64,000 bases of DNA from Amphibalanus amphitrite (lineage: Eukaryota; Arthropoda; Thecostraca; Balanomorpha; Balanidae), in NCBI RefSeq assembly GCF_019059575.1, contig NW_024882025.1, positions 310,001 to 374,000 on the forward strand, read 5' to 3'. The stretch's first letter is position 1. Every line of letters starts with the position of its first letter. The position numbers were made by a program, and so were the translations under genes. The notes beneath the pieces are model-generated. The model searched no databases, was not told the DNA's origin, and saw only the letters and a program-made list of their open reading frames with translations. This document shows, in pieces, positions 41,300 through 52,859 of this stretch.

Positions 41300-44200
41300 A
41301 TGAAGCTCCTCATATATTTATTTGCTCTACTTCTAGGTGAGTTCAGAAAAAAAATACTATTTCTGGACTAGAATGGTTTGTAACCCATGCAATAAAATAA
41401 CTGATGACTGTGTTAGTAGAGTGTATGTGATACTCTACCCATCCATTGTGCAGTTGCTGAACACATAAACCAACAAATCTGCATAATATTTGTGTGTTTT
41501 AACTGTTTTTTAGATCATTTTTACATTTATGTATGATTTCAATGTGTGTGTTTGCTTTCATTCTAACAAAGACCATTTATAATTGCCTGGTTATAGCTAA
41601 AAAGAAAAATAAGTTCTCTTCATAGGTATAAATGTACACAAATTTGTTCAAGCTTTCCAATTTTCTTATCCCCATGTTTCCATACAGCTAATGTTGGTAT
41701 TTTCTATTTACCGCAGGAGCTTTTCAAAGTGTGGCCAGCACACGGGTCTATGAGCTCAGTGACAGGTATGTGTTCTGATGCACCATAACACTGTACTATT
41801 TGTGGATGATTGCTAAAAGCTAATAAATAGGTAGTGTTGCTTCCCATTTTCTAATGCCTGATTTGGACAAAACTGGAGCATAACTGAAAGACAGATAGGC
41901 CAACAATCAACATTTATCAAACATTTTCTATTCTTACTTGAAATTAGGCACTTCCAGATATTATTCTTAACTTTCAACATGGTCCTTTGGCCTGGGCCTG
42001 TTTGCCTGAGGTTATGATGTCTGTGCCGTAGCAGCTGTATCATCCCATCTGTCTCGCCCCTCTCCCGTCTCCGCCGGAGCATTTCCATCATCTCCCGCCA
42101 CCCCGCCAGGTTTTTGGACATCTACCAGGAGGGTACGTGGCTGGTGAAGTTCTACGCTCCCTGGTGCGGCCACTGCAAGAAGCTGGAGCCCGTGTGGATG
42201 CAGGTGGCTCAGCAGCTGGCGCACTCGGAGGTGCGCGTCGGCCGCGTGGACTGCACCAAGTACAGCGGCGTGGCCAGCCACTTCGGCATCCGCGGCTACC
42301 CCACCATCAAATTGTGAGATATGGGCAAGTTAGGAATGGAGGTGTGGTATATGATCTGTGTGGTGTCACTGAAGGGCAAGGAAATCGGGACGTTTTCAGT
42401 TGTCAGTGAATAAGTACACGAATCGATAGGTAGCATATGTGGGCATACCGACACACGAATCGAAGTGTCGGTACGCCCTGTCCGCTTCCCCGCTTGCTTG
42501 TAAACGCCTTGTACGGCTTCCATCCCCTCACCACGGCTTCCTGACGTAACTTATGATCCCAATTAACGAGTCTATTTGACTGTGTGTGACGAAATTCGTT
42601 CCTACCCCGTCCTCCACCTCCCTCTGTACCTACTTACTGCCCAGCCCTCTCGCCCACTTACAATATCCTTATATGGTCCTCACTCCTCACCTGCGACGCC
42701 TGTCCTTGCCCGCTTCTGATTGGTGCTATGATATGACGTACATCTGTATGTCTGACGTGTATATGTGACGTATGTGTGTGTGTGTCGTGAACTCGGCCGG
42801 TGCCGCGCGGTAGAGTACTTCGGTCTTTGAGTCGCAGCCGTGCACTTGTCCTTACTGCTCGGCGGACCAGTCTGTCTTCGGACCCTGGCAAAGTCAATTT
42901 GTTTGTTATCTTTTGGTTTCGGTGGCCGTGAATTGAATACAGGCCCAACTTTGTATTTACATTCTGTTTATTATTGGAATCGCGTGGTTGAACGGCAAGA
43001 ACAACTACGGTCCTACAAATCTAGACTATCACAAACAAGAATTTGCTTATTAACACTTGTATTCTGTTACACTGTGTGGCTGGCCGGATGTGACCCATTG
43101 CGCCGCGTCTGCTCCCCTCCCTGACCCCCCCCCCCCGTATGCCCTCCCCTGTCGGCAGTATTCGCGGCTCCGAATTCGAGGACACCTACGAGGGCGACCG
43201 GGAGCGGGAGCACATCGTCGAGTACGCTCTGCGTATGAACGCGCCGGTGGTGGCACCCCTGGCCGACCCGGCCGCGGTCCGACAGCTCAGCTCCAAGCAC
43301 GTGCTGTTCTTCGTCTATGTCGGAGAGCACGAGGGTCCGCTGTGGGAGGCGTATAGTGAGCTGGCGGGGAAGTTCCGCGCCCACCACTACTTCTACAGCT
43401 GCGACGAGAACGTCTTTCAGAAGGTGGGCTGTGGGCCTGGGGATTAGGGCGAGGGAGGGATGGTGGTGTATACAAAGTTTTGGAATGCTGTCCGTCGCTG
43501 GGCGCGGATTTTCAATCATGCAGCCAGGGTATCATGAAACATAATCGCATTATTTTCACCTGGAAGAGAATCGAGGAAAATACCGTAAGACGATACATTG
43601 AAGTTGAGGGCTAGATGAACTTTGTAAACGGCACCATCCGCGTGTTTCAGGTGGATAAGAGCGTATCCGCTCCGTCGGTGGTTGTCTGGAAGGACGGCCG
43701 GTTCCGTCCGTTCGAACACTCGCCGTCCGAGCCGCACCTCAACTCCTCGCTCTACCAGTTTGTCAACACGGAGCGGTTCACGAGGTTTATGAAGGTTAGT
43801 GGGTAGTGAGTCAGGTAGACGACTCTGCATCTGGTTTGACAGAGAATGTGCCACATGACTAGTGATAGGTTGACGATAGAAACGAGAGGGCGAGACGAGA
43901 GGGTGTGTCTCCAGTAATGTTCCATGACCGTATATGCCTCTTTTATGCTGGTTTGTACGCCATGGGGCGACCCTAGCCTCTTACTGCATCCATTGTCGTG
44001 TCTGTGTATCGACAGGTCTGGCCGCCACCTTTGTAAATAACCGGTTAACGGCGTATTGACACCTCTAACCGCCTCCCGTGTCCGCAGGTAACTGCCGGTA
44101 ACTTTGGCCAGCTGCTGAGCACCGGGACTTGTTACCAGCTCTAACCATAACCCATGTCTCTATTACCAGGTAACTGCTGGTAACTTTGGCCAGCTGCTGA

Positions 44201-46387
44201 GCACCGGCCGTCTGCTGGTGATCGCCGTAGCCGAGGAGGACCCGGTCCGGCGGATCCCGGCCGTGGAGCAGAAGTTCCGAGACATGCTGGAGGCGGTGGC
44301 CATCGACACGGCCGACAAATACTCCTGGTAAGAGGTATTCGTTTGGAACTAAGATTTAGATATCGCGCACGGCTCATTAGCATTTATGATACTTAACGTA
44401 TGCTGGCTTATTTGGTTGAGGAGTTTTTGTCTACAGCTGGTCTTTTTGAAGAAAATATTTGGTGTTGGTGTGACTTGAATCATGTCACCACCCGGCTGTT
44501 AGTTGGCTGTCGCACCATTACTGGAAGTCTCCGTTTACAATATCTCTGCCATGATAGTCAGCCGAACGGTGCCTGACCTTCCCCCCCCCCCCCCCGCCGC
44601 AGCCGTAAGGTTCAGTTCGGCTGGGTGGCCCAGCCGAGTCTGGTGAACGGCGTGGCGGCGCGCACGCTGGCCGTGCCCTCTCTGGTGGTGATTAACGCCT
44701 CCGATTATACCCACTATGTACCGGACGACGAGCCGGATCAGCTCACTGAACAGGCGGTGATGGTGTTCCTGGACAGGGTGATGGCTGGAGATGTGCAGGT
44801 GAGGGGACAGAGGGGGATGAGGGAGCGAGGGGTGTGGTTGTTTAGAGAGGGACGCTGCTTGTAGAGTGTGGTTGTTGTTTAGTGAGGAAAGGGTGTTTTC
44901 AGTAAGGGGATGTAGTGCCGCGTATGGAAGGAGAGGGTTGGGGAGATGTTTCTGATGATATAATTTATTGGAGTACTTGTTAGCTGCAGCAGGCTATTTT
45001 GTGGAAGTGGCGTCCAAATGGGGAGATGTGAAGAGAGGGACGTAGTGATATTGCGATCATCTGGAGGGGTGAGGGGTGCCGTCCAATGTCCATTAACTAG
45101 ACGGAGTGAAGTCGGAGAGGGTGAGGGGTGCGCTGTTCGGTCACTGTCTGTTTCGGATAGAGGCAGTGGCTCATTGACGAGGCAGCTCAGTGTAATGACG
45201 AGTGTATCGGCAACATGTAGGTACCGAATACAGAACTACCGTGTGTGCTGACTCCTGTACCTCCCTGTACCGCAGGCAGGCGGCGGCGATTCGTACCCGA
45301 TGCACGTGTACCGTGCCGTGTACCAGGTGTACTGTACTTACCCCTGTACCTGTATCTGTACCGCAGGCTTGCGGCGGCGATTCGTACCCGATGCGTGTGT
45401 ACCGGGCCGTGTAAAAGGCGACTGTACTAACACCTGTACCTGTACCTGCACCGCAGGCTGGCGGAGGCGACTCGTACCCGATGCGCGTGTACCGGGCCGT
45501 GTACCAGGTGTACTGTACTGACCTGTGTGCCTCTCTCGGTACCGCAGGCGGGCGGCGGCGACTCGTACCCTATGCGCGTGTACCGGGCCGTGTACCAGAC
45601 GACTGTAATAACTCCTGTACCTGTACCGTGTACCGCAGGCTGGCGGGGGCGACTCGTACCCGATGCACGTGTACCGCGCCGTGTACCAGACGACTGTAAT
45701 AACTCCTGTACCTGTACCTGCACCACAGGCTGGCGGCGGCGACTCGTACCCGATGCGGGTGTACCGGGCCGTGTACCAGGCGCGCAGCTCGATCGAGGGG
45801 ATGTGGCGCGGTAACCCGATCCTGACTGCGCTGCTGTTCGGCCTTCCGGCCGGCTTCCTTACGCTCATCTGCTACTCCATCTGCTGCCAGGACATCATGG
45901 ACGCCGACGAGGAGGACGAGGGTACGTGCGGCGAGATGGGGGATGGTGTGGGGCGGGGTGGGAAGGCGTGGGATTGTGTAAGGGGTTTCTAATGCTGGTG
46001 CCTGGCACGGATCAAAGGACTTGTGGCGGTTTTGTGTGTTGATTGAGGATACGTTGATGTGAAAGTGAACTGCTGTGCCGATCAAAAAATGAAAAGTGTT
46101 GTAAATATACGCTGAGCTCCACCGTCATATCGTAACAATCATGGTTCCGATGTGTTCTCTTTCTTACCCCTTTTCAACCACCGATGCGTACTTATCCTTT
46201 TCTGTTCTGTTCTGCAGCTCTGTTCTGTTTGTCTACATGTTCAGCTCGTATGAATTTAGTAGTAATGGTTAGTTGGATCGCCGTCGCTACCCAAAGTCAT
46301 CACATACTCTCTTCATTTAATATCTAGTGTCTGATGACTCTTAATCTGTGTCCGGCAGATTACGCGTACCACGAGAAAAACGAGTAA
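41300..46387 (+). CDS. TMX3: Thioredoxin-related transmembrane protein 3 (ER disulfide isomerase)
   Basis: Nine exons with agreeing phases: 41300-41336, 41717-41765, 42110-42313, 43159-43423, 43651-43794, 44170-44327, 44603-44798, 45729-45921, 46359-46387; 1,275 nt, 424 residues (human ~454). Signal peptide 1-20 (MKLLIYLFALLLGAFQSVAS), then a catalytic thioredoxin domain with FYAPWCGHCKK (active Cys48 and Cys51) and GIRGYPTIKF. Two redox-inactive thioredoxin-like domains follow, then VQAGGGDS (human VEAQGGDS), a membrane helix at about 381-404 (LLFGLPAGFLTLICYSICC) and a short acidic cytosolic tail ending HEKNE. It oxidises or isomerises disulfides of ER clients. The tail lacks a clean KKxx signal. 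Exons 6 and 8 are preceded by partial copies of their own start; introns before exons 4 and 7 have long C runs. Confidence 0.95.
42314..43158 (+). other. TMX3 intron 3
   Basis: No gene. Contains a short (TG)n tract near 42770 and ends with C12 (43125-43136) 22 bp before the exon. Confidence 0.5.
44063..44208 (+). repeat. Tandem duplication of the acceptor and start of TMX3 exon 6
   Basis: Two units beginning CTCTAACC. Each has a pyrimidine tract, an AG and GTAACTGCYGGTAACTTTGG followed by CCAGCTGCTGAGCACCGG. Exon-like starts are 44088 (decoy) and 44170 (true), 82 bp apart. Reading on from the decoy meets an in-frame TAA after 18 codons. Confidence 0.9.
45249..45779 (+). repeat. Six-copy 90/91-bp array of the acceptor plus first 51 nt of TMX3 exon 8
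   Basis: Acceptors precede exon-like starts at 45276, 45367, 45457, 45548, 45639 and 45729. Each unit carries a CCTGTACCTGTACC tract, a CAG, and 51 nt encoding AGGGDSYPMxVYRAVYQ. Only the last copy continues into the transmembrane exon. Copies 1 and 3 are followed at once by GTGTAC, a possible donor; copy 2 has an in-frame TAA; copies 4 and 5 end CAGACGACTGTAATAA without an adjacent donor. Confidence 0.95.
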
Positions 46388-48940
46388 CTGCGCCGTGCCG
46401 CCCTCTGCTGGTCGTCTGTCCGCCCTCTGCCGGCCGTGTCTCTCCGGCCTCCCTCGCCGTATCGCCCGTGCCATCGGTGTCTCACCCACCGGTCCGCCCA
46501 GCTGCTGCAGCAACACATACAGGCAGGCGACGGGGTGACGGGGAAGTGTATAGAGACGGCTGGGATTGTGGATGCCGTATGGCATCCGTGACTGGTCCTC
46601 TGTCAGACGTCGTGAGGTCGGTCTGTCATCAGCTGTGAGTCTCAGCTACAGTGGTCAAGCTGTCAGCTGCGACTGGTACTCTGTCAGTTGACCGGTCTGT
46701 CAGCTGTGACAGTATGACAGCCGTGATGCCGGATCTGCCAGGTCTGTCACCTGCAACTCATGCAAGTCATCAAGTCATCAGGGCATACTATGTGGCTGTC
46801 GGTACAATTCGCCCGATACTGCTCGTGACGCCTCAGTCGCCATTCTGTGGTCTGGCTCCCCATATAATACCGCCTAGCCAGAATTCACAGACCGGTACCG
46901 ATTAGTCGTGGCTCAGTGTTTCTGATCGATGCCGCATCTCTGGACCAGTGGATTACTCCGCTTTGTCTCCTGTCAGGCACAGGAATCGATCAAAGTCAGG
47001 AATCATGTAAAGTGTTCAAGTGTGCATGTGCATGAAAGAGTGGGGTCTGGAGACTGAATAGCCAATTTATCATTTATTACATTGTACCGTTTTACGAGTG
47101 TAGGTACTCTTTTAACTAGCAATATGTATGGATTTATTGCATGATTAAGTTTATACCAGATATTCAGTTATACGGACTTTCAAGTCGCGGCCACCACTAA
47201 AGAATGAGGTGCCGTAAGTATGTTATGTGTTCATCTAACTGCCAACTACTCATTCCTTTATCGTGGTGGACTCAGTCATAGAACGGCTGCGAACTATTTT
47301 ACCCATGACGTTTGTCCTGTGCGTATGTAGCTTGTGTAATGTATGCGTGAGTAATGTAGCAATCGTCAGTCAATTCGCTGTTGGCACGTATCTGTTGTCG
47401 CTCGCACTGTAACGGCCGCCGTCTTATGTGGACTGCTGAGCGTGACTTACGTTCTACGATACACTACACAGTGCACCTGTCATTCGGGGGTCTTCGGGAG
47501 TCAGAAGTTTGAGAATGCTCAGGAGGTCCACTGCTACAGCTTTGCCGTGACGTGATAATACGATGCGTAGATAACATCATGACTGCCGTTCTGGAGAGCG
47601 AGCTGTTAATGAACTACCGTTCGGAACTTCTTACATGAGCTTTGCCCAGCCGTAACAACATTGTATGCGTCGTGTGTGAGTGTTTCGTCCCGGGTCAGCT
47701 GCGTTGCGGGGTGGTCGGGTCGTGTTTCTCTGTCAGGTGTTTGTGGTTAAGGCGGGGGGGGGGGGGGAGTGACAGTATTCTCGTTCGCGTGCCATATGTG
47801 ACCTCTCGGGTCATGCGTGTGACCGCTCGGGTCACTCCTGTAACCTCCTGGCTGCCATTTGTGTTACATGTCTCTCCCGATCGGATATCTAGTCAGTCAC
47901 TCGCGGACAAAGCCAAATACATGACTGGCTCCGTGGCCATCCACGGCACCAGCGAGTTGAACAAAGTTTGTCTCCTGAGAACCGCTGGTGAAGCTCTCAA
48001 TTCCTGTTCACGAGGCTCGTGAGGGATCTTAGAGCTGCTTTTGCACATTACGCTATTTTGCAAGCCAGTGGCTGCCTTCAGCCAAGAGACCAGCCTCCCT
48101 CTAGATCAGTCTCGCAGCGCGTCGACAGAGCTAACGTCGCTCCAAAAAGACGCGGTTGTGTCTCGGCTTTTTCCGATGGATGTCCCGGCTGTCCCCAGGG
48201 ATTCCGGTCCCTGTCCGGTTTCTCTCCTCAGTCTGGACTGATTCGAACCGGTGATCTTTCATTTGCCGGTGTCTCCGGGGAGGGTTCATTTGGCCTGACA
48301 TCTCCCCCATCCCAATCGTCCATTTTCGTCCGACTTTGATCGGCGGTCACTTCAGCGGAGAGACGACTCGGCTTTGGCTTGGGTACCGTGGATGCGGACA
48401 CCAAAGCCACTCCGGCTGCGAATCGTTCGTGCGCTGCCTGGTCCGTTGGGAAACCTCAGCTGCGGGTCGAGGCTGGTCACTGGACAGTGGCCGCTCGGGG
48501 GAAATGCTCGTCTGAAACTCTGGCTGGCAGCAGATATCCAGTTCCGACGGACAGAGTGCTGGCCGGCAATACACTGACATTCGGTGAACGGCGGGCGGCG
48601 ATACGTGTTACCACGGGATTCTCCTTTAGCGAAATACGGCAGCGAAGTGAAACAAACTGTCGGCTCTCGTTTCTCGCTCTTCCGTGTTCGTGGTCTCAGG
48701 GGCTCGATCTGCCTCTCACGGTTTTCTAATTTCATTTCTCGAAATTCCTTGCTGAGCAATCATTTCCTGGTGCTTTCGTCCCGCATCTCATTTTCCTCGA
48801 TGTCCAGTTAGACTGTGCCGCAGCTCCTGGATGCTCGGCGGCACAGCATAGCTAACCAACTGCTGATCCACGCCTGTAACGTGGAAAACCTATTTGAGTC
48901 GACGCATTCCTCGATCGATACCTATTACCTCCCGGCATTG
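46388..48940. other. Intergenic region after TMX3; no recognised gene
   Basis: Begins with the TMX3 3' UTR. A G12-type run lies at 47754-47767. The segment 47640-48800 is GC-richer and has overlapping open frames on both strands (116 codons + at 48379-48729; 135 codons - at 48352-48759) without recognisable motifs. Confidence 0.45.
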
Positions 48941-48948
48941 TCTCAAAG

Positions 48949-50667
48949 CAAGGGCGGCGCCACCGTGGGGGCAGTGGGGGCAGACTGCCCCCACTGGTAG
49001 GAGGCCGTGGGGGCAAGACTATGTTTTTGCCCCCACAAAATTTGGCTGATGTTGAAAAGGGAACAGAAGACCAGTGCAACATTCATGATAAGCGGTTATA
49101 ATAGTACGCCTGTTTTTGACGGTCCCCGTATCAAGTGCATCAGCAAAACGTTCGTTCTCGGACCGTCTGTCGCATATCTCCTACTCCCACTCATTCTCCT
49201 ACTCATGTTCATTCACCGTGATTGACTCCCGACAAATCATCGGCGTCACTTGCTGACTGTGCGTCCAGTTAGCGATGGACATTGGGTACAGACTGGTAGG
49301 CCTCAATCACCCTTAATCGTCGAGAATGGTCACGTGCTGACTAAATACCAAGACGCACCCGTATCGGAGACCTCTATGTTGCGGCGTTAGCCGTCTCTGT
49401 AGGAAGCGGGCTCTCTAGCAAAAGCTATTTTGTCTACAGAAATTAGTTACTGTGGAGCATATTGCTACCAGCCATGGCAACCACGTAAGCTCAGTTACGA
49501 ACCAATTCCAGCGTGCCTTTAAGCAAGAGAGCCTATAAACGTAACATTTAGGTGAAAACGAACTTATGGGACACCCATCTCACGTGCTTTCAAGCATTTT
49601 TGGGATGTTTCGGTTGGTTTCAGGTTCAGTCCGAGCTCAGTCTGGGTTTCGGTGGTTTTGCCCGGTGTGTGCCCTCAGCTCCGTTCATCCAATTCTGGCC
49701 CAAGGCAACGCAAGAGCGCTGCCGGCATCTAGTACCTAATTAAGACATGTTTCCCATCATTTAAATGAATGCTTAGACTAGAGCAAAATGGATGCCAGAA
49801 TCGTGATCAGTGGCTACGAAATCATCACAAAGGACTTTTCATGTGTCAAAGTCAGGGGCGGATCCAGAAAATCTCCAAGGGAGGGGCCATTAGAAACCAG
49901 GAGGCCCCCCACCTGTTGGAGGCCCCATCTTCCCACTTGTTGGGCCCCCCCCCCCAAAAAAAACTGCGTCTATTGAACTTATCTAGCTGTTCAGTGGATG
50001 CGAGTGGAGGCCCTCTGTGGAGATTAAGAGGTCCTGTGTTGGCGAAGAGGATATCTGTGCAAGCTTGGAGTCCCTCTGTGCAGGATAGGAGACCTTCTGT
50101 GTGAGTTAGGAGACCCTCTGTGTTGGCTAGGAGGCCCTTTGTTCGGATGCGAGTGGAGGCCTCTGTGTAGGCTAAGAGATTTTGTGTTTGTTAGGACATC
50201 TGTGCAGGCTTGGAGGCCCTCTGTGCAGGTTAGGAGGCCCTGTAAAAGTGGTCATCTCTGTGAGTATAAGAGACCTCCAAGTTATGAAAAGCTTTACCAA
50301 TCTTCTAACAAAGAAGTCTTCTCAGCTAGTCTTCTAAGAAATAACTAAGTGGGTAGGTTAAAAAAACTCATCGGATTTCGGCCACTTTATTTTCAGGAGG
50401 CCCCCTTTTCAGCTTTTTAACTTTTTATTTTATTTTTGAAAAAAATCGGCCAAGGGGGGGGCCATGGCCCCCATGGCCCCCCCCCTTGTATCCGCGCCTG
50501 GTCAAAGTCAACCAAAGGTCATTCGAGGTCACATGAGTACCATAATAATTTTGAATGGCAACATCTAGGGGCAAGTTGCTCATGGATTTTGCAGATTGGC
50601 GTATCAGACAACAGTCGGGTCACCTCAAGCTTGCCCCCACTGGCGAAAATTCGTGGCGCCGCCACTG
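48949..50667. mobile_element. Non-autonomous hAT transposon (outer), 8-bp target duplication TCTCAAAG
   Basis: Flanked by TCTCAAAG (48941-48948 and 50668-50675). Termini CAAGGGCGGCGCCAC (left, slightly changed) and the complement of CAGTGGCGGCGCCAC (right). The left subterminal region is made of GGGGGCA/TGCCCCC words. 1,719 bp including an inserted second hAT; about 1,063 bp without it and its duplicated target. No transposase frame seen. Confidence 0.93.
49853..50500. mobile_element. Non-autonomous hAT transposon (inner), 8-bp target duplication GTCAAAGT
   Basis: 648 bp flanked by GTCAAAGT (49845-49852 and 50501-50508). Ends CAGGGGCGGATCCAG and the complement of CAGGCGCGGATACAAG. Contains repeated GGAGGCCCTCTGTG-type words (about 50000-50240). 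It is inserted within the outer element. Confidence 0.94.
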
Positions 50668-50675
50668 TCTCAAAG

Positions 50676-51251
50676 GATACCATTAGTGGTTCCAATCAAA
50701 CTCTCTGCATACCTAACACACTCATTCATGCTCAATGGCTCATTCTCTGGTATGACTTTGATTTTTCAAAGTTGAAACTTGAAGGTTTGTTTCTTATGCC
50801 TTCATTTTGGTGTAGTCGTTTTAGTTCTTGTCAGCCTGGTACGGTCACCCCATGCAGATTGCAGCACGCTGTGCCTTGTCCTTGTTTTACCACTTTCGCC
50901 AACGACCCAGCACCAGTCCATAGTCAATATTCCTACCGTCCGTGTTCATAACCGGCTTATGATAAATGTCCCCGGAACAGGGGTGTCGGCAGGTTATTGC
51001 CGTGGACAGGCCGATATGAAAAACCTGCCTCGTCGGTGCGGGTTCTGCTGATGACTTCGATTTGTTTGAAAGGGGTGGGGATCCCGATCGCCACACGAAG
51101 CTATTTTTGGAGACAGGGCTGAGGGCAGCGTCCCCGGTTGGCTTGTAGCGTATTTGAACTGGACATTCAAGGGTCAGTGCCGGTTTTAGAGCCTTTTGAG
51201 CAGACCGTATAGTGGTTACTGGTTTGGTTTTGGCTTCAAAACCATTGCCAA
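50676..51251. other. Spacer between hAT pair and first tRNA-His
   Basis: No gene seen. The 30 bp beside the tRNA 3' end (GGTTTGGTTTTGGC words) are shared with the second tRNA copy and supply the T-rich Pol III stop. Confidence 0.5.
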
Positions 51252-51323
51252 TGCCGTGACCCGGATTCGAACTGGGGTTACTGCGGCCACAACGCAGGGT
51301 CCTAACCACTAGACTATCACGGC
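51252..51323 (-). tRNA. tRNA-His (anticodon GTG), copy 1
   Basis: 72 nt. GCCGTGA pairs with TCACGGC in the acceptor stem, with discriminator A. The anticodon loop reads TTGTGGC (GTG) between CTGCG and CGCAG, and the internal promoter boxes are intact (TAGTGGTTAGG, GTTCGAATCC). One T-stem pair is an A-C mismatch (CCCAG/CCGGG), unlike copy 2. A T-rich terminator follows. It is 95% or more identical to copy 2, 0.9 kb away on the same strand. Confidence 0.93.
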
Positions 51324-51889
51324 TCTGCGTTGCTTTCGTCACGTCACGCGGCGCGGGCGTGACAGCCTGTCTGGACGGCGGCGTCTGGAGTAGGGCGTGA
51401 CGTCACTCTGACGTCAGTCGTCACACGTGGTGAAAGGATGGGAATGGGGGGCACAAGGTCGAGAGTTGGGGACAGAGCCCAGAAATTTTTCATACAGCTT
51501 ATTTGACACTTAGGTACGACGAGCATTTGTAATATGGCGTTGCAACGTGATGCCTAGTAGGTAGTCGTATAATAAGCTTCGACAGTAAACTGATATGCCG
51601 GACGTTTGTATGGGTCTATGGGATGTTAGCTGAAGCTTGAACAATGAACATTGCACATGTTCTGTGTGCGCCTTTTGCTTTGAATTATGGCAGCGTTCCT
51701 CTCTCAAAATCAATCGCATTTTCAAATAATTACGTAAAAAGGTAGCTCCCTCGGATCGATGCCACGCCACACGGAGTTTCAGCTCGTAAAGACCCTAGCT
51801 GCACGAGGGCAGTAGCCTAGGGGATGATGATGCTCCTATTGAACGCGTGTTCTTCCAGGCAATCAAGGATGGCAATGTTGGAAGTTCTA

Positions 51890-51965
51890 CGAGCGACGTT
51901 TTTCGAATAAATGAATGAATGAATGGATGAATGAATAAACAAAAAAGTAAATAAATAAGTAAATG
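51890..51965. repeat. AATGAATG/AATAAATA simple repeat
   Basis: Degenerate tetranucleotide run (AATGAATGAATGAATGG, then AAATAAATAAGTAAA) in the spacer between the two tRNA genes. No other feature in 51530-52140. Confidence 0.7.
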
Positions 51966-52174
51966 GTTCATAAATTTAAATGAATAAACGAACGAATGGA
52001 ATTCGATCACTATTGCGCAAAATTGACACAAATAAGCCTTCACGACTGCTCGGTACTCATTACCTATCATCAGAGGTCCCATCACATTTATTTATTGATC
52101 TTGTCTATGCTTGGTAATGCTTAGAGAATAAAAGATCAAACCGTAAACCAAAACCAAACCAAAACCATTGCCGT

Positions 52175-52246
52175 TGCCGTGACCCGGATTCGAACCGGGG
52201 TTACTGCGGCCACAACGCAGGGTCCTAACCACTAGACTATCACGGC
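52175..52246 (-). tRNA. tRNA-His (anticodon GTG), copy 2
   Basis: 72 nt, all stems paired: acceptor GCCGTGA/TCACGGC, anticodon loop TTGTGGC, T-arm CCCGG-TTCGAAT-CCGGG, discriminator A. T-runs follow the 3' end on the minus strand (GGTTTTGGTTTGGTTTT). The guanine at -1 of mature tRNA-His is added after transcription in eukaryotes. Confidence 0.96.
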
Positions 52247-52859
52247 TCGTGCAGGTGTTTCACGGCACGTGGAAGCCCCGTGGTGCGTGACCTGGTTTTC
52301 GGCACCACGCCTGACCGGCCCCGCCCCGCCCGCCGCGGGTGACGTCATCTGTCTGGTCAGTCTGTAGGTGTGACGTCACACAGTGAGAGCACACAGCTGA
52401 GCTGTTTCCCAGCGTCATGGAATGGAAAGACGTTTAAATGTGCGATGGTTAACTTGTGAGCATAGGTACATGTGCTTCGACTGTTCGACTTTCGAGGCTC
52501 AACGGAGACAGCCTGGGTGAAGAGTTTACACTTAGCGGTATTTGCTTTTGTACTCCTACCATCGTCCATCGATGTTGTGTGCACTGTGCACAAATGGCAA
52601 AATCAATTGCCCACGTTCATTGCTTGCAAGCATTAAACAGTTGACCTACTTTTCATCGTAAGTGAAAATTATAAATATTTTTTGCTAAAACGAACCGGTT
52701 GGCTCACTAGGCGTCTCTAAGTTGCCTTCACGCCTATGCACATTGCACTGATTGCAGTCACAGACAGGCGTATAAGCATGCAGTTGCTGAACTCTCAAGT
52801 ATCCTCGACCTCCCCACATTATACACCGAGTGCTCATCCGCCCTACCTCGCTCCACACA

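Larger units (their letters stand above)
51398..52378. promoter_or_regulatory. Four TGACGTCA (CRE/ATF) palindromes around the tRNA-His genes
   Basis: Exact TGACGTCA at 51398, 51409, 52340 and 52371. A pair lies just upstream (in tRNA orientation) of each tRNA-His gene, at about 75-85 bp and 95-125 bp. The upstream regions are GC-rich with other TGACG/CGTCA half-sites. Confidence 0.6.

Noticed and set aside
45276-45728. Five upstream copies as separate constitutive TMX3 exons
   Set aside because: Copy 2 has an in-frame stop and copies 4 and 5 lack adjacent donors; the protein matches TMX3 with only the last copy used.
48352-48759. Overlapping long frames on both strands (135 and 116 codons)
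   Set aside because: GC-rich sequence gives such frames by chance, no motif, no promoter or splice signals that fit.
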